From assembly GCA_022578965.1 (NCBI GenBank), contig MU400741.1, positions 1 through 61,656 of the forward strand: a stretch of 61,656 bases of DNA. Reading direction: 5' to 3'. Both the position numbers and the translations under genes were made by a program. This document shows positions 10,861 through 24,500 of the stretch, in pieces (position 1 is the first letter of the stretch; the number at the start of each line of letters is the position of its first letter). Origin of the DNA: Xylaria sp. FL1777. Lineage: Eukaryota; Ascomycota; Sordariomycetes; Xylariales; Xylariaceae. The notes under the pieces are model-generated. The model saw only the letters and a list, made by a program, of their open reading frames with translations, was not told the DNA's origin and did not search any database.

Positions 10861-12420
10861 CTTTAATAGCTTTTTAATTAATAGAACTTAATATACAAAA
10901 ATAAATATTAGTATAAAAAGTTAAGTAATAAACGATTTATAAAATAAACTTTTAAAAGTATACTAAAAAGATATTTAAAAAATAAAAATGCTAAATAGCA
11001 TTATATAAGTAAACTTTACTTAATAACTAATAAACTAAAATTTAAGTTATGCTACTAAAAACAAAAAGTTAAAAATTAAGTTTAAAAATTTTAAAAACTT
11101 TTAAAACTAGCAATGTACTAAAACAATAAACTTTAGCATTTTTACTAGCTATTTTTATTAAAAAAAAAGCAATAATAAAAAAAAAAAAGTTAAATAATAG
11201 TAGTAAAAAAAAACTAACGCTAATACTAGTGCTATAAAACAAACTAGTTGTTTTAACTTAAAAAGCAGCTTAAACATTAAGCGTTATAACTTTTAAACTA
11301 GCATAAATATTAGCTATAATAATTAAAACAGCAGTAATAACTACTACTATAATAATAAATTAAAGCTTTAAATAAGTAATTATACTATAATTAATACTAA
11401 TATTATTATTAGCAAACTTAACGCTTACTTTTATTACTGCTATACTTAAAGTAATAATTTAAAATAAAAAACTTAACTTTTTATTACTACTACTGCTTTT
11501 ATTATTAAAATTATTTATAATGTTAAAAATGCTAAACATTAAAAGTTTTAAATTTATTGCTTTAAAGTTTTATAATAAATTTATAAATATAAAAGCTTTT
11601 TTAATTTATGTTAAACTTTATTTAAAATAACACTTTATTACTATTACAAAAAAAAACTAAAAAGTAATAATTATTTTATAATTTTTATTAAAAAAAGTAC
11701 TAAAATAGTTTTAACTTATTTTAAAAAATTTTTTAAAAGCTAACAAGTTAACTAACTTTAAGCTAAAAACAAAAAAGATTTTTAAAAACTACGTTAAGTT
11801 TAAAAATTAAATAAAAGTACTATTTAAAAATTTTTAAAAAGCAAAACACGCAAAAAAAGCATTTTACTGCTTAAAACAAATAAAAGCAGCAATAAATTAT
11901 GCTATAAAATTTAAACAATTAGTAATAATCTTAAGATTGCTTAAGCTTATATTATTTTATTTATTTTATAGTAAACTTAAAACTTAAGTTTAAAACAAAC
12001 TATATAAAATAAATAAACTAGTAAAAATTAATATATATATTAATATAGCTATTATAATTAATTAATAATTATTTAATTAATACTTTAAAACTAAAAGAAC
12101 TAAAAAAAACAAAAAAAAAAATACTTAAGAAAGTATTAAACAAAGATTTAAACAAATCAGTAAAGTTTAAAAACAATAATCTTAAAATATATCTAAAGTT
12201 AAATATTATAACTGTAAAAAAAAAGAACACTTTTAAAAATAATGCTAATTTAAAAAAAAGAACAGAAAAAAAAGCTATAAAAAGAAAAAGATTTTTTAAT
12301 TTAAAAAAAAAGTATAAGTTATAAAAGTTTAAAATAACAAAAAATAATAAAGCAATTTAAAAAATACGTTTTTAAAGCAAAAATATAAAATTGCTATTTT
12401 AAGTTAAAACAAAAGTGCTA
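10861..12420 (+). pseudogene. Gyp1-d leader and gag relic
   Basis: This holds the 5' untranslated leader and the capsid/nucleocapsid frame. The visible landmark is the nucleocapsid zinc knuckle at 12204-12245, reading Y-Y-N-C-K-K-K-E-H-F-x-K-x-C. This is the C-x2-C-x4-H-x4-C spacing with the first Cys decayed to Tyr and Gly codons decayed to Lys/Glu. The gag start codon cannot be placed, because no long open stretch survives upstream. The first bases after the LTR, CTTTAATAGC, are the candidate primer binding site. The knuckle frame differs from the downstream pol frame. Confidence 0.75.
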
Positions 12421-15400
12421 CACTAAACAAATCTAAATGCTTTATTTATATAAATTAAAATAAACAAATATATAAATATTATTTAAAAGCTTTGCAATTA
12501 TTAAAACAAATTGCAAAAAAATATATTTGCTATATATATAATTAAAGTTATTTAATATATAACTTAAAAAAATAGTTTAACTAAAAGTAGTAAACAATAA
12601 AAAGTAATAAATTAATATAGTTAGCAAACTTATAAAACTATAAAAACTTTAAACTATTAAAGCTTAAAATGTGGCCTAAAAAAAAGTTATGTTTAAAAAA
12701 ATAAAACTATAACTATAAATAGTATAATTATTAAACTAATTATAAATTATTAAAATACTTAGTTATTAAGTAAACTTAAAAAAACAAAACTTATAAAACT
12801 TTAAAGCAAAAATAAATAAAATTAAAAGCTATAAAAAACACTACAAAAAAAAAACTAATAAAAATAAATAAAGTATTTTTATAGCTTAAACTGCTTTAAA
12901 TGCAACAAAATAAAAAAGCACTAATAGTTAGCACAAAAATTAATACGTTTTAAAAACTAAAGCTAGCAATTTAACTAATTGCTAAAAGTTATTACTATAA
13001 TAAAACTATAATAAAAAACAATAATAATATTTTATGCTTAAAAAATTTAAAACATAATAAAGTATTATAAAATTATTATATAATATATTGTTGCTGTTAA
13101 TATTTACTTAATAAACTAAAAAATAATTAGTTTTTTAAACAAATTGCAAAAACAAAAATATAGAACTTTTATAAATTAAAATAATTAGTTATAATTATAG
13201 TTTATTATAAAAATCTACAAAAATTTGCAACATTTAAAAAAAATTTTAACTGCACTTATAATACTATTTTAAAAAAATATAAAAATAACCGCTATAAATA
13301 TTATTAGCTAATTAAAGTATAGCTATACTAAAAAATAGTTGCTAAAAGCAAAAAAGCTTAAAAACTGCAATTTAAAGCTTAACTAAAAACAAAAATAAAA
13401 CAAAGCATAATAATATCTAAAATACAAAATAAAATAAGCACTTAAATATTCTACAAAAAAAAATTAAAAAACAAAATAAACATTTGTTAAAAAAGTAGCA
13501 AATAGCTAAAAAAACTAAAGCTTTACATAAAATTTAATGCAATAATTAATAAAACTAATTTAAAGTTAAACTTATATATTAAAAAAAAAAGTATAATACT
13601 TTAATTAACTTAAAAATATAAGCTAACATAATTTTACTTAAAGTAGCAAAACAAAATAAAATTTTTTAAAAATATAAGCAAAAATCCTAAAAAATTAAAG
13701 AATTTAATAAAAGCACTTTTAGCTATAATAATAGTTATATACTTAAAAAAACTAAACTTTTTAATATATTTATATAAAAACATAAAAAACAAATTATATT
13801 AAATATTACTAATATATTTAATTATAACATTATTTTAGAAATATTATAGCTAAAAACTAGCAACCTTTTAATTTAATAAAAAGCAAAAACTATTAATTAA
13901 GAAAGTAAAAAACAAAGCAAAAAAATTAAAAAAATCGCAAAAAAAATTCTAAACAAAATACTAAAAGTATATTACAAATTTTATAAACTATTTAAAAAAA
14001 AAAAAAAAAAAGAACTTCTTAAATATAGCTTATAAAATTATTACATTTTTATTAAAAAAAAATGTTAACTAAAGCTTTATTAAATATATTATATAAGCTT
14101 AAATAAAACAAATGCTTTATAAAAATATATTTAAAAAAATTTAGCAAAAAGATTTTTAAAAAAATTTTAGTTATTTGTTAAATACTTTATAGTACTAGTA
14201 CTTAAAATAAAAAATAAAAAACAACTAATTAATAAAAAAAAAAAACTAATATAGCAAATAATAGTTAACTATTAACTATTAAACATAATTATTATTACAA
14301 ATAAATACTTTTTTATTTTGCTAGTAATTATAAAAAAAAACATTAGCTAAATAGAATAGTTTATAGCAGTTAATATTTTAAATAAATATTATGCTATTAA
14401 AATAGCTAAAAAAAAAAAATGAAAAACTGCTATATAAATAATACATAAACTATATAAATATATAGTTATATTACAAAAACTATAAAATATACTAGCTAGC
14501 TTTTAATATATAATAATAATAATTTTATAGAAGTTTTTAAACAAGTTTATATTTATTTACTTAAATAATATTTTAATGTATTTTAAAACGCTAAAAGAAC
14601 ACAAAAAATACATAACTTAAGTATTAAAAATATTTAAATAAGCAAAATTATAACTTAATACAAAAAAGTATATATAGCATATATAAAAAATTAACTTTTT
14701 AAGATTTATAATTACTTTAAAACAAATATAAATTTAATAATTAAAAATTAATATAATATAAAACTAAAAAATATTTAACTTAGTTATTATTATAAACATA
14801 TAACAACCATTAAAATTTTTAAACTATGTTTAAATGTTAATTTAAAACTTTAAAAAAATAACATTTTATTTTATAAAGTATATAAAAAAAAAATACAAAA
14901 AAAAATTCTTTTTAATTTTAAAAGAAGCTTAAAAAGCTTTTAAAAAACTAAAACTAAAAGTTATTTTTAACTTTATAGTTAAATTACCTAATTTACAAAA
15001 AAAGAAAAAGCTAAAAATAAATGTTTTAAATAATATAATTATAAAAGTTTTAAAATAATTAAAAAATAACAAAAAATAGTACTTAATAGTTTATTATTTT
15101 AAAGCACTATAAAACGTAGCATTATAATACTTTATATATAACAAAAAACTGCTTATAATTATTATAATACTTAAAAAGTAAAAACTATTTTTTATAAAAA
15201 CTATAAAGCTAATTAAAATTTATTTAAATTATTAAAACTTAACAAAATTTATAACTACGCAAAAAATTATTAAACAACATAAAAATTAAATAGTTTTTTT
15301 TTTTAAATTTAACTTTAAAATATGCTACATTAAAAAAAAAAAAAACATTTAAGCAAATATACTAAGCTAACAAAGTTAAAAAAGATTTAAAGTTTTAAAA

Positions 15401-16900
15401 AAAAACATTTAAGTGCTATATCTTTAAAAAAATAAACGCTTAAAAGTTAAAATTATATTTAAAAACTTTATAAATACATAGCTATAATAAACTTATAACT
15501 TAAAAAAGTTAGCATAACTATAAAAACACAAAAAATTAAAAAATAATAAGCTAATATATAAACATAAAGTTTATTTATTAAAATCTTTATAAAACAAGTT
15601 TATTAAAAAATTCTATAAACATTTATTATATAAATATTAAAAAGCAATAAAAACAGTTAAATAATTATAAAAAAAGTACAATTTTTTAAAACTATAAAAC
15701 ATAGTTAAATCTATTATAAAAAAGTGCAATATTTATAATAAAGCTAAAATAACTTAATATAAGCTTTATAAATTGCTATAACTTATATAAATACTTAAAT
15801 AAGCATAGCATATTATTGCTTAAAATTTTATTATAGCACTATTTTTATTAATTAATTTAGTTATAAAAGTACAATATAATAAAATATAAGTTATTATTAA
15901 TAAATTTACTAAATATGCTTATTTTTTACTGTTTAAAAAAAATATAATAATTAAATAACTTATATATGCTTTTATATGCTAATATTTAAATAAGCATAAA
16001 CTACTAAAAAAGATTATTTTAAACTAAAATAAATTGTTTACTTTTAAGTTTAAAACTAGTTTTTTTAAATTTATTAGTATTAAACTAAAGTTTTTAACTG
16101 TTTACTACTTATAAATAAATAAACAAACAAAAAAACTAAACTAAATATTAAAACAATATTTATAAAGTTATATTAACTACTAATAAAACAATTAAATAAA
16201 ACTATTATTAACGGTATAAATTTTATATAATACATTAATAAACAAAAATATAAATATATTTTTATATAAAGCTATTTATAAATAATAAGCAATTATTAAA
16301 AAACAAAAAAAAACATTAATAAAAGCACTTGCTATTTTAATTATAGCACTTTAAGCAAAAATTATTATAACAAAAATTAAAACGTTATAAGTTAAACTAT
16401 AACTACATTTTTAGTTTTTATAATAATAAATATTAATATATTATAACAAAAAACAAACTAAAGAACTAACCTTTAAAAAAAAAAACAAAGTTTATTTATT
16501 ACAATAAAAATAAAACGTAAACATTAATATTTCTTAAATTAAAACAAAACAACTAAGCAATAAATGAAAATTTAAAAAACTTAGCCTTTTTAAAATTAAA
16601 AAAATTATTTTACTTATTAACTATAAACTATTATTACTAAAAAACATACAAATTTACTTTATTTTTTATATTTTTTTACTAAAACTAATATTTATTAAAA
16701 CACTTATTAAAATATAACTAGAAATAAAAACGGATTAAAACATTTATAAAGTTAAAAATATATTAAATTTTTGTTAAAACAACAATAATATTAAGTATTT
16801 TATTAAATAAAAAAAATACTTATATATTAATAATATTTAAAAACTTAAAAAATACTTAAAAACTGCTAAAATAGTTATAAACTAGTTTTACTATTAATAT
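12421..16900 (+). pseudogene. Gyp1-d pol relic (RT, RNase H, integrase, chromodomain)
   Basis: The frame is broken by TAA/TAG but legible. RT: Y-L-N-N at 14558-14569 (from YLDD), followed by a primer-grip-like segment and L-R-F-I-I-T. RNase H: 15083-15340, with L-I-V-Y-Y-F-K-A-L and a decayed KELLAI stretch. Integrase: core from about 15740, D-K-F-T-K-Y-A-Y-F-L type motif at 15899, the decayed HPQTDGQ motif at 16106-16132, and the C-terminal K-L-S-L-F-K-I and I-Y-F-I-F-Y segments (family GPFK and IHPVFH) at 16568-16680. Chromodomain: about 16742-16890, starting I-Y-K-V-K-N-I-L (family YEVEDIL). All are in the same frame. The protease and the left part of RT were not resolved. Chromodomains of this type bind methylated histone H3 and can steer integration to heterochromatin. 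Confidence 0.85.
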
Positions 16901-17471
16901 TTTAATTAGTTAAAGCTAAAAAAAAAGGATTAACTTTAAATAAAACGTTTAGCACGTTTTAATTAAACTTTAAAAAAACAACTAGCAATAGCTATACTGC
17001 TTTAATACGCTATTTTTGTTTTTTAGCTATATAGCGCTTTTTTGCTTTAATTTATTTAAGCTTTTTTAAACTATTTAAACTATAAGCTATAATAGCAGCT
17101 ATTTTTTCTTGCTATAATTTTTTTTATTGCTTAAAATAATAGATTTTTGCATTTATTTTTTTATGCTTTTTTATTAGCAAGTTTAATTTATTTTTTAGCT
17201 TTTTATACTAAAAAGTAAGCTATTATATTTGCTTTAAAAATAAACTTCTAGCATTATAATTTGCTTGTTTAACTGCAATATATTTAATATATTAATTAAA
17301 GTTAAATTCTAACATTAAACATTTTATGCTATAACAATTATAGCAAAAGCATAAAGCTATTTTAATTAATTTTAGTTTAATAAAAAAAAGCAAAGCAAAG
17401 TTTTATTAAGCCTTTTGTTTAAAATGCAACAAGCAAAGTTTTTTAAAAACTTTACTAAACATAATAAGCAC
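16895..17471 (-). pseudogene. Antisense Cys-rich coiled-coil ORF of Gyp1 (copy d)
   Basis: This is the minus-strand counterpart of the frame at 9165-9760, lying between the chromodomain and the 3' LTR. The strand bias flips here: the plus strand turns T-rich although the element's sense strand is A-rich elsewhere, which fits coding on the opposite strand. The start codon position reads GTG at 17469-17471, where other copies have ATG. Function unknown. Confidence 0.55.
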
Positions 17472-17562
17472 AAAAAACAAAAAACAAAAAATAAAAGAAA
17501 AAAACTTATAAAAAAAGAAATACAAAATTATTAAAACAACAATTATAGAAAAAAAAAAATAA

Positions 17563-18079
17563 TGTTATAAAATAAGCTAACTAAGCTAATTAAAAAGCTA
17601 AGTATAAAAAAAACATACGTAAAAAAAGTCTTATTTGTTAAAAAAATATATATTTAACTTACTATAAAGGTTTAATATATAAACTTAATAAACTTAAGCA
17701 TTAAATTTATTAAGCTTTAAACTTAACAAACTTAAGCGTTAAGTTTATTAAGCTTTAAATTTAAAACAATATAACGTTAAGTTTATTAAAAAAAGCAACG
17801 TTTATAAATTATTACTACTGTTTTTTTTATTTATATAATTATGCACTTTTTATATTTAATTACTTACTTAGTTTTTAGCTCTTTAGCTATTAATTTCTTA
17901 TAATTACTAAGCATTAATATACTTATTACTTTTAATCTTTTAAAACCTTTATTAATGCATAGTAGTAAAAATACTCCGAAAACCTCTTTAACGGACTGCT
18001 GTTAAAGATTTTATTATTACTTGCAAATTAAGACCTTAAGGGCAAACCTATTATATTAGTGTATAATAGGTCCGTTATA
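17563..18079 (+). repeat. Gyp1-d 3' LTR, U3 type A
   Basis: A 517-bp LTR beginning TGTTATAAAATAAG and ending GGTCCGTTATA. It is preceded by a purine tract (GAAAAAAAAAAAT at about 17549), the likely polypurine tract. The last 120 bases keep TCCG, CCTC, GGAC and GGGC and are lightly mutated. The U3 is type A with two palindromes at about 17681-17755, unlike the 5' LTR of the same element. Confidence 0.88.
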
Positions 18080-19217
18080 ACAACCTTAATATTAAACTTA
18101 TTAATTTTAATATTAGCAAATCATTGCTTTTTTTTTATTAATAAATTTAGCGCATTAAAAAAATTATATAATATAGTATAGTTATTAATACACTTATAGC
18201 ACACTAAAAAAGCAAACAAATTTTTAACTAGGCTACTAATTATTACGCAACTTATAAAAAGCACGTAAAATAGCTAAATAAGTTCTAAATATAAAAAAGC
18301 TTAGCTATTATAATGTAGCTAAAGAACTAATTAAGTTATAAGCAGCTATAAAAACATAAAAATAAAGGCTTTTAAACATAAAGCAAAAGCAGCTAAATAT
18401 TAATACTAGTTTTTCTTTAAGCTAAAAAAGATTTATTATAACTATAAAGCAAAAGCTAAAGCATTTATTATAAAGCTGTTTATTACTTATAGTTTTAAAA
18501 AAACTGCTTATTATAAGTTTACAGTTATAAATTTTAAAGTAAAGCATAATATAATAAAGTACTAAAAATAGCAATACAAGATTATAAATATAAAACTATA
18601 AAAATTAAAAAGCATATATTATAAAAAAGCAAAGCAATTAAGCAACTTTATTAAGCATTAAACATTAAAATTTTATTAAAACTTTTAGCTACTAAATATA
18701 AAATAATGCTAACTTTTAAAGGTTATATAAATACTTTTTAACCGGCTTATTTATATAAAACTTCCGGCTTTTTTATTTATTATAGCTTTTTTTGCCTTTT
18801 TAATTACAACTTAAAGTTGCATATTAGCTATAAGCATAGCTTAAATATCTTTATTAATACAAAAATAACATATAGCTATATAAGCTTTAATAAACAATTA
18901 AAGTTTTTTATTAATTTTTTTAAGCTAAAAAATTATTAGTAGCATTTAAGATTAAAAGAACTTTAATAGTTAAAATAAGCATAAAGTAAAGCCTAAAAAC
19001 GTGTAAACACTAATATAGTTAAAAGTACTTATAAAACTATAATTATTACTTTTAGCACTTATTTTGCTTTTTTTGCATTATAAGCACTTAGTAAACTTAC
19101 TAGTAATATTATAAGCGCAAAAATTATTAATGTTTTTATATAGTTAATATAAAAAAAACAGCAATAAAAAGTGCATAATATATTACTATAATATAAGCAA
19201 TATAATAATAGTATAAC
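18080..19217. other. Unclassified host sequence, left part (interrupted by Gyp2)
   Basis: This continues at 26453 once Gyp2 and one copy of the ATAAC duplication are removed. The plus strand is A-rich and moderately decayed, with surviving CCGG pairs at about 18750-18775. I could not recognise a protein family in any frame. Both flanks are bounded by Gyp1 LTRs (18079 and 28152). The A-rich strand bias suggests an older plus-strand transposon rather than a host gene, but this is inference. Confidence 0.4.
19213..19217. repeat. Target-site duplication of Gyp2, left copy (ATAAC)
   Basis: ATAAC directly precedes the Gyp2 5' LTR, and an identical ATAAC directly follows the 3' LTR at 26453-26457. 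Five bases is the usual size for gypsy integrases. The duplication shows that Gyp2 arrived by ordinary integration and has not recombined since. Confidence 0.85.
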
Positions 19218-19573
19218 TGTAATAGCTTATGGTTTGCTTATAGCTAAAGCTATAGCTTGCTAGTTTATTAAAGTTATAGCTTGCTTGCGGCTAAAGCTAT
19301 AACTGCGCTACGTTAAAGTATTAAATACGTATCCCATAAAAGAAGGCATATAATAGCTTATGCGTAGCTTATTGTTCTATTAATCCCATTAAAGGTATAA
19401 TAAATGGTTGCTATAAGTAAGCTATGCAAACACTATACAAGTTGTTTATATATTGCTGTTAAAAATGTATAGAATAGTTTCTTTTTTTCTTTTTTTTTTA
19501 AGTAGAATATTTTCTTAAAATATAAAGTATAATTAGTTTTTTGCATTACACTTTTAATATTGCTACTATTATA
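19218..19573 (+). repeat. Gyp2 5' LTR
   Basis: It starts TGTAATAGCTTATGG and ends ATTATA. Near the start a short motif built on GCTAAAGCTATA and TATAGCTTGCT is repeated twice (about 19224-19310), giving overlapping direct and inverted repeats. A pyrimidine-rich tract lies at about 19481-19500. It matches 26095-26452 along its whole length apart from transitions. Confidence 0.9.
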
Positions 19574-21560
19574 ATATTTTATTTCGTTTAATATAGTTTA
19601 AGAAAACTTTAATTTTTACTAAAAAAAACCGAACTGCAATATAGTTATTATTATAGCTAAAAATAAAAAAGCAGCTAAAAAAGCTTTAAAGCATGTTTGC
19701 TTTTTAAGTAACTTGTTACGTAAACTAAACTTTTAAACAAAACTATTTTAGCTAAATAACAAAGTAAAACAAACTTTTAAACGACTTTTGCTTTTAGCTA
19801 AATATAACAAACAAATAACTAAAACTTATACTTTTAGTTTTTTTAACAAAAACAATAAAAGTAATATAACTAACTACGAAAACATGTTTAGCAAAAATTC
19901 TTTTGCGTATTTTAATAGCAAAGTTTGCTTAATAAACTAATTTAAGCAACTTTGTTATATTAACAAAATATTTAAAAACAACAAAAAAAAGGACTTTTAA
20001 AAGCGCTTTAATAATATTTGCATAAACTAAACTACTTTATAAAGCATACTTGCTATATACTTTGCTTTATTTACTAGCTATAAAATGAAAGCTTAGCTAA
20101 AGTATAATAAGCTTATAACTAAAGATGTTTTTATTAAAAAAACAAAAAAACACTTAGTTGCTTTTTTCTATAAATTTAAAATGCAAAGCATAACTGCTAC
20201 AGCTTATAACTATTTAGCTTAAAACATGTAAAAATATAGCTTTAAGTGTATTATTAATATGCGTTTTTTAAAAAACTAGGTTATTAAAATAGCTAAAAAA
20301 GCAAAAAAACTAAAAGCTAAATTAGTTACTATTAAGTTTAACTTATAAAAAGCTTAAGCAAATAAAAGTAATTATATTTTAAACAAAGTATTTATTTAAT
20401 ATAATATATATATAAAAGCTAAAACTGCTTAGTTTACTAAAAACTAAAAGTTAAAAAAAACTAACAATATTTTTAAGAACAAGCTTATTATATAAATATA
20501 TAAAGCTAAACTAGTAGCAATAAAAACTAGCAACTTGTTTAATTCCTAGTTATTTCGCAAAAGTATACTTAATTTAACCGCTTTTATTAACGCATTTATA
20601 AAAAATAAGCGTTTAGCAAAAGCAGAACTACCTTTAATCTTTACAAATAATAAACTAGAAGCTAAAAAACTAGCAGTTAAGTTTAACCATTAAATAATGC
20701 TTTTTAAAAACAAGCTATAAAAAAACACTAATCATTTTAATAGCAAAAAAAACAAGATTGCATATATTATTAGTAAAATAAGTAGTACTGCTTTTAAAAA
20801 CATCATGTTTTTTATTTAAAATAACTATAGTAATGCGCTTATATTAAAAATAAGCAAAGAAGTTTTAAAGCACTTTTATTACTAGTATTACAACCTTAAT
20901 AAATATAAAAAAGCTTACATTTAGTACTAAAAATTAATAATAAAGCTAAAAAAACGTTTTATTAACTTTAAAATTATTTTCTTTAAATAAGCTTTTAAAG
21001 CTTATATAAACAGCAAAAATTTCAAAAAAAACATACAAAACAAGCTTTTTAAGCGTTTCAACAAAATAAGCATAAAAAAAGCTAATAATTTAACTATTAC
21101 TTTTTTGCAATTTTATAACTATATACAAGTTTATAACTACTAACAATAAAAAAACTTTTTTACTACTAAAGCACATTAGGAAAAAAACGCGTTATTTATG
21201 CTATTTGCGCTTGCTTTAAGCAGTTTACGCTTAAACAGCTATAATAAAAGTAATAAGAAAAACTTTAGCCTAAAAAACAATAGTAGCAACTTTAAAAAAA
21301 GTACTAAATACTATAGCATTTAAGCAATAAAAAATATTAACAATAGCTATTTTATATATATAAAACCTAGTTTTAAACAAGCTAAACTATTAATTATTAA
21401 AAAACAATGCTTTACGTGTTATAAAAAAGAACACCAAAGCTCTAAGTGCTTAAAAAAGCAAAACTATAGCTAACTTAATAACACTTGCATTAATACTATT
21501 ATTACAAACGCAATAAGCAAAAAATACATAGAAAAAAACAGACAAAAAAAGCTAAAAAAC
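19574..21560 (+). pseudogene. Gyp2 leader and gag relic
   Basis: The C-terminal zinc knuckle at 21408-21449 keeps all four metal ligands: C-F-T-C-Y-K-K-E-H-Q-S-S-K-C, the C-x2-C-x4-H-x4-C of retroviral nucleocapsid. Upstream, the frame is Lys/Asn/Phe-rich with scattered stops, and the start codon is not resolved. The knuckle frame differs from the pol frame, so a frameshift or separate ORFs separated gag and pol. Confidence 0.8.
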
Positions 21561-24500
21561 AACACTTAAAACAAGTAAACTTTTATTCTAAGCGTGCTAA
21601 AATATTAGTACTAAAAATAAAACAGTATAAACAAATCCCGTTTAATTTTTTAAAAAAATTGCTAAAAGAAAACCCTTTTTTTATAAATTATATAATAGCA
21701 AACAATAAACTAGCATTAATTATAAAATCTTTTGCTAACATAAAAGCAAATATATATATTCTTATTAGCGTAACATTTACAGTTAAAATTATAAAATACC
21801 TTAAAGCTAAAAAGCTTACTAGTTTTAACTTTACATAAATAGCTAAATATAATAAACATACTACTTAAATAATTAATATAGCAGTTAAAGCTTATTTTTA
21901 AGTTTAAAGTTATATTATACTTAACGCGCTACTTTTAATATATAACATAAAAAACAACGTTATTATTAATAAAAAGTTCTTTAATTATTATAACATATTA
22001 ATAAACAGCTAAAAAAAGCAGTTGCTTTTTCTAAATAACTAGAAATCAAAATACTGTTTTTTAAACATTTTTATAAACTAAGCAAGTAACCTGCTATAAA
22101 AACTAAAGTATTAAGCTAATATAAATCAACGTAAACGTGCTATAAAATTAAAAAACAAGCGTTGCTACAATAGTTATATAAGCTAAAAACGCTATGCTAA
22201 AAAAAAAAAAAAAAAGTTAATATAGCTAGCCCAAGTATAACATCAAATAAAAAAGCTAAAGCAAACCTTTGTTTGCTAATAACTATTGCTAACTGTTCTA
22301 TAGGCACCTATGGTTATTTTGCAACCTTTACACAAAAACATAGATTTAAGAAAAAATCAAATATAACAAAGTTTAAAGCGCATAAAACAGATCTTTAACA
22401 AGAATTATACTTATTTAAAACTAGAACTGCTTTATATAAAAGTAGCAAACTGTCCAAAAAAAAAAGTCCTGCTAAAGTTCAAAAAAAATGCATAAAGCCT
22501 TTATTAATTGCGTTATAATGCCTTTAAATAATATAAGCATTAGCCTTTATTCATGCTTAACATTTAAATAAGCATATTTAATATTATTAAAAAAAAAAAG
22601 AAAACTAAGCATAATGTAATAATGCTATGCAAATTAAACAAATATATTGCTAAAAAAGAAAAAAAACCTTTATTAAACAATAAAAAGAAGTTATATAACA
22701 TAGCTAAAGAAATAGTACTTTAGCAATACTATAATTACTTAAACATGTTTAGCAAAATAACCTTAAATAAATTACTACTGCATTAATTAAGTATAGATTA
22801 TTATTTAGTTATTAATAGTAAACTAAAAACGCTAAAATATAGCCTGTTATATAAAATGTTACTAAAAAAAGCTAAAACTTATTAAGCTTACATATATAAA
22901 AACTTAGCTAAAAACTTTATTAAGCTTATAATAGCGCTATAAGTAACATTAGTTCTTTTTGCTTAAAAAAGCAATAAAGCTTTATAGCTTTATATAAATT
23001 ACCAAAAGCTTAATTTTATAACGCAGAAAAATAAATATTTGTTACCTCTTATTAATAAAACATTAATACGCTTATTAAAAGCAAAGTTTTATATAAAAAT
23101 TAATATTTAACAAGCTTTTTATTAAATATGTATAGCTATAAAAAATAAACTATTAATAGCTTTTTAGACTTATTATAAGGCTTATTAGTTTAAAGTACTC
23201 TTTTTTAGATTAACTAATAGTTTAACAACCTTTTAAAAATATATTAATGATATTTTGCGTAAGTACTTAAATATTTTTTGCACTACATATATTAATAATA
23301 TCCTTATTTATTTTAATACTAAAAAAAAACATAAATAGCATATTAATTAAGTTTTTTAACAATTAAAAAAAGCTAGCTTATAAGCTAACCTTAAAAAGTG
23401 TAAGTTTTACGTAACCTAAACCAAGTTTTTAAGATTTATTGTAAATATTAATAGCATTGCTATAAATCTTAACAAAATAAAAGTAATTAAGCATTAATAG
23501 CTATTTGCTAGTAATAGTAAAGCATAAATATTATAAGTGCAATTATTCTTAAAATTTTGCAATTTTTATTAACGCTTTATAAAAGGTTATAGTTATATAG
23601 TTAAACCTTTAAATAATTTTATTAGCGCTAAATTTTCTTTAAATTAAACAAAGCAGTGCAAAAAAGCATTTATAAAGCTAAAAAAAGCTTTTATAGCTTC
23701 TTTAGTTTTATGCTATTTCTTTTTTAATAGTAAAACACTAATAAAAATAAACTTTTCTAACGAAGTAGTAACAAAAATATTATTATAACAAAACTTACTT
23801 AATGAACCTTAAAAACTTATAGCTTTTTATTTTAAAACGCTTTGCAGCGCTAAACTAAACTATAAAATATATAACAAAAAAATGCTAGTAATTATTAAAA
23901 AGCTGCTTTAGTAGCATAATAAGCTAATTAAACTACAATAAAAAAAACTTTTTACAATTTTAACTAATTATAAAGCCTTAAAATACTTTAATATAAAAAA
24001 AGTGCTAAACTTTTACTAAGCAAATTAAGCTAAACTAATTTCTTATTATAACTTTGTAATTACTTATTAATTAGGCTTTTAAAACATAATTGCTAATATA
24101 TTATTGCAACTAATAAAAGCTTTAAAAACTTAAAAGCAAAAACAAAATAAACAGCAAACTATAGCTTTATTTAAACCTGCAATAGCAGCAATTATAGCAC
24201 TAATAAATATTAATAGCTTAACTATACTATATAAAATAAATAACTTAACTTTACTATTATTATTAAGCATTATATTAACTAATATTATGCTAAAAACTAA
24301 CTATTAAAACGTTAGTTTTAATAGCATGCAAGCTAAGGCCTAAAAAAGTAAAAACTTTAACTTTTTTATGCTAAGCAACTTATTACTATAAAATAAAAAG
24401 CTAGTTATACTTAATTTAAATAACCTAAAAACAAGACTTATTAAAAAAATACACGCAAAGCTTATAACAGTACACTTTAATAAAAAGAAAACGCGTTATA

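Larger units (their letters stand above)
10366..18079 (+). mobile_element. Gyp1-d, full-length Ty3/gypsy chromovirus relic
   Basis: The only uninterrupted full-length Gyp1 (7714 bp): 5' LTR, gag, pol, antisense ORF and 3' LTR. The domain order zinc knuckle, RT, RNase H, integrase, chromodomain defines a chromovirus of the Ty3/gypsy (Metaviridae) group. Landmarks from RT (14558) to chromodomain (16742) all fall in one frame, while the gag knuckle is in another, as expected for a gag/pol frameshift or separate ORFs. The flanks (AATAGC before, ACAAC after) give no target duplication, and the two LTRs have different U3 types, so the present element is probably a recombinant. Confidence 0.88.

Noticed and set aside
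8560..18079. A giant DNA transposon with 1.8-kb terminal inverted repeats (8560-10365 versus 16270-18079).
   Set aside because: The inverted arms are the 3' LTR and 3' pol of two Gyp1 copies in opposite orientation. RT, RNase H and integrase read through the right arm, so it is a pair of retroelements, not a TIR element.
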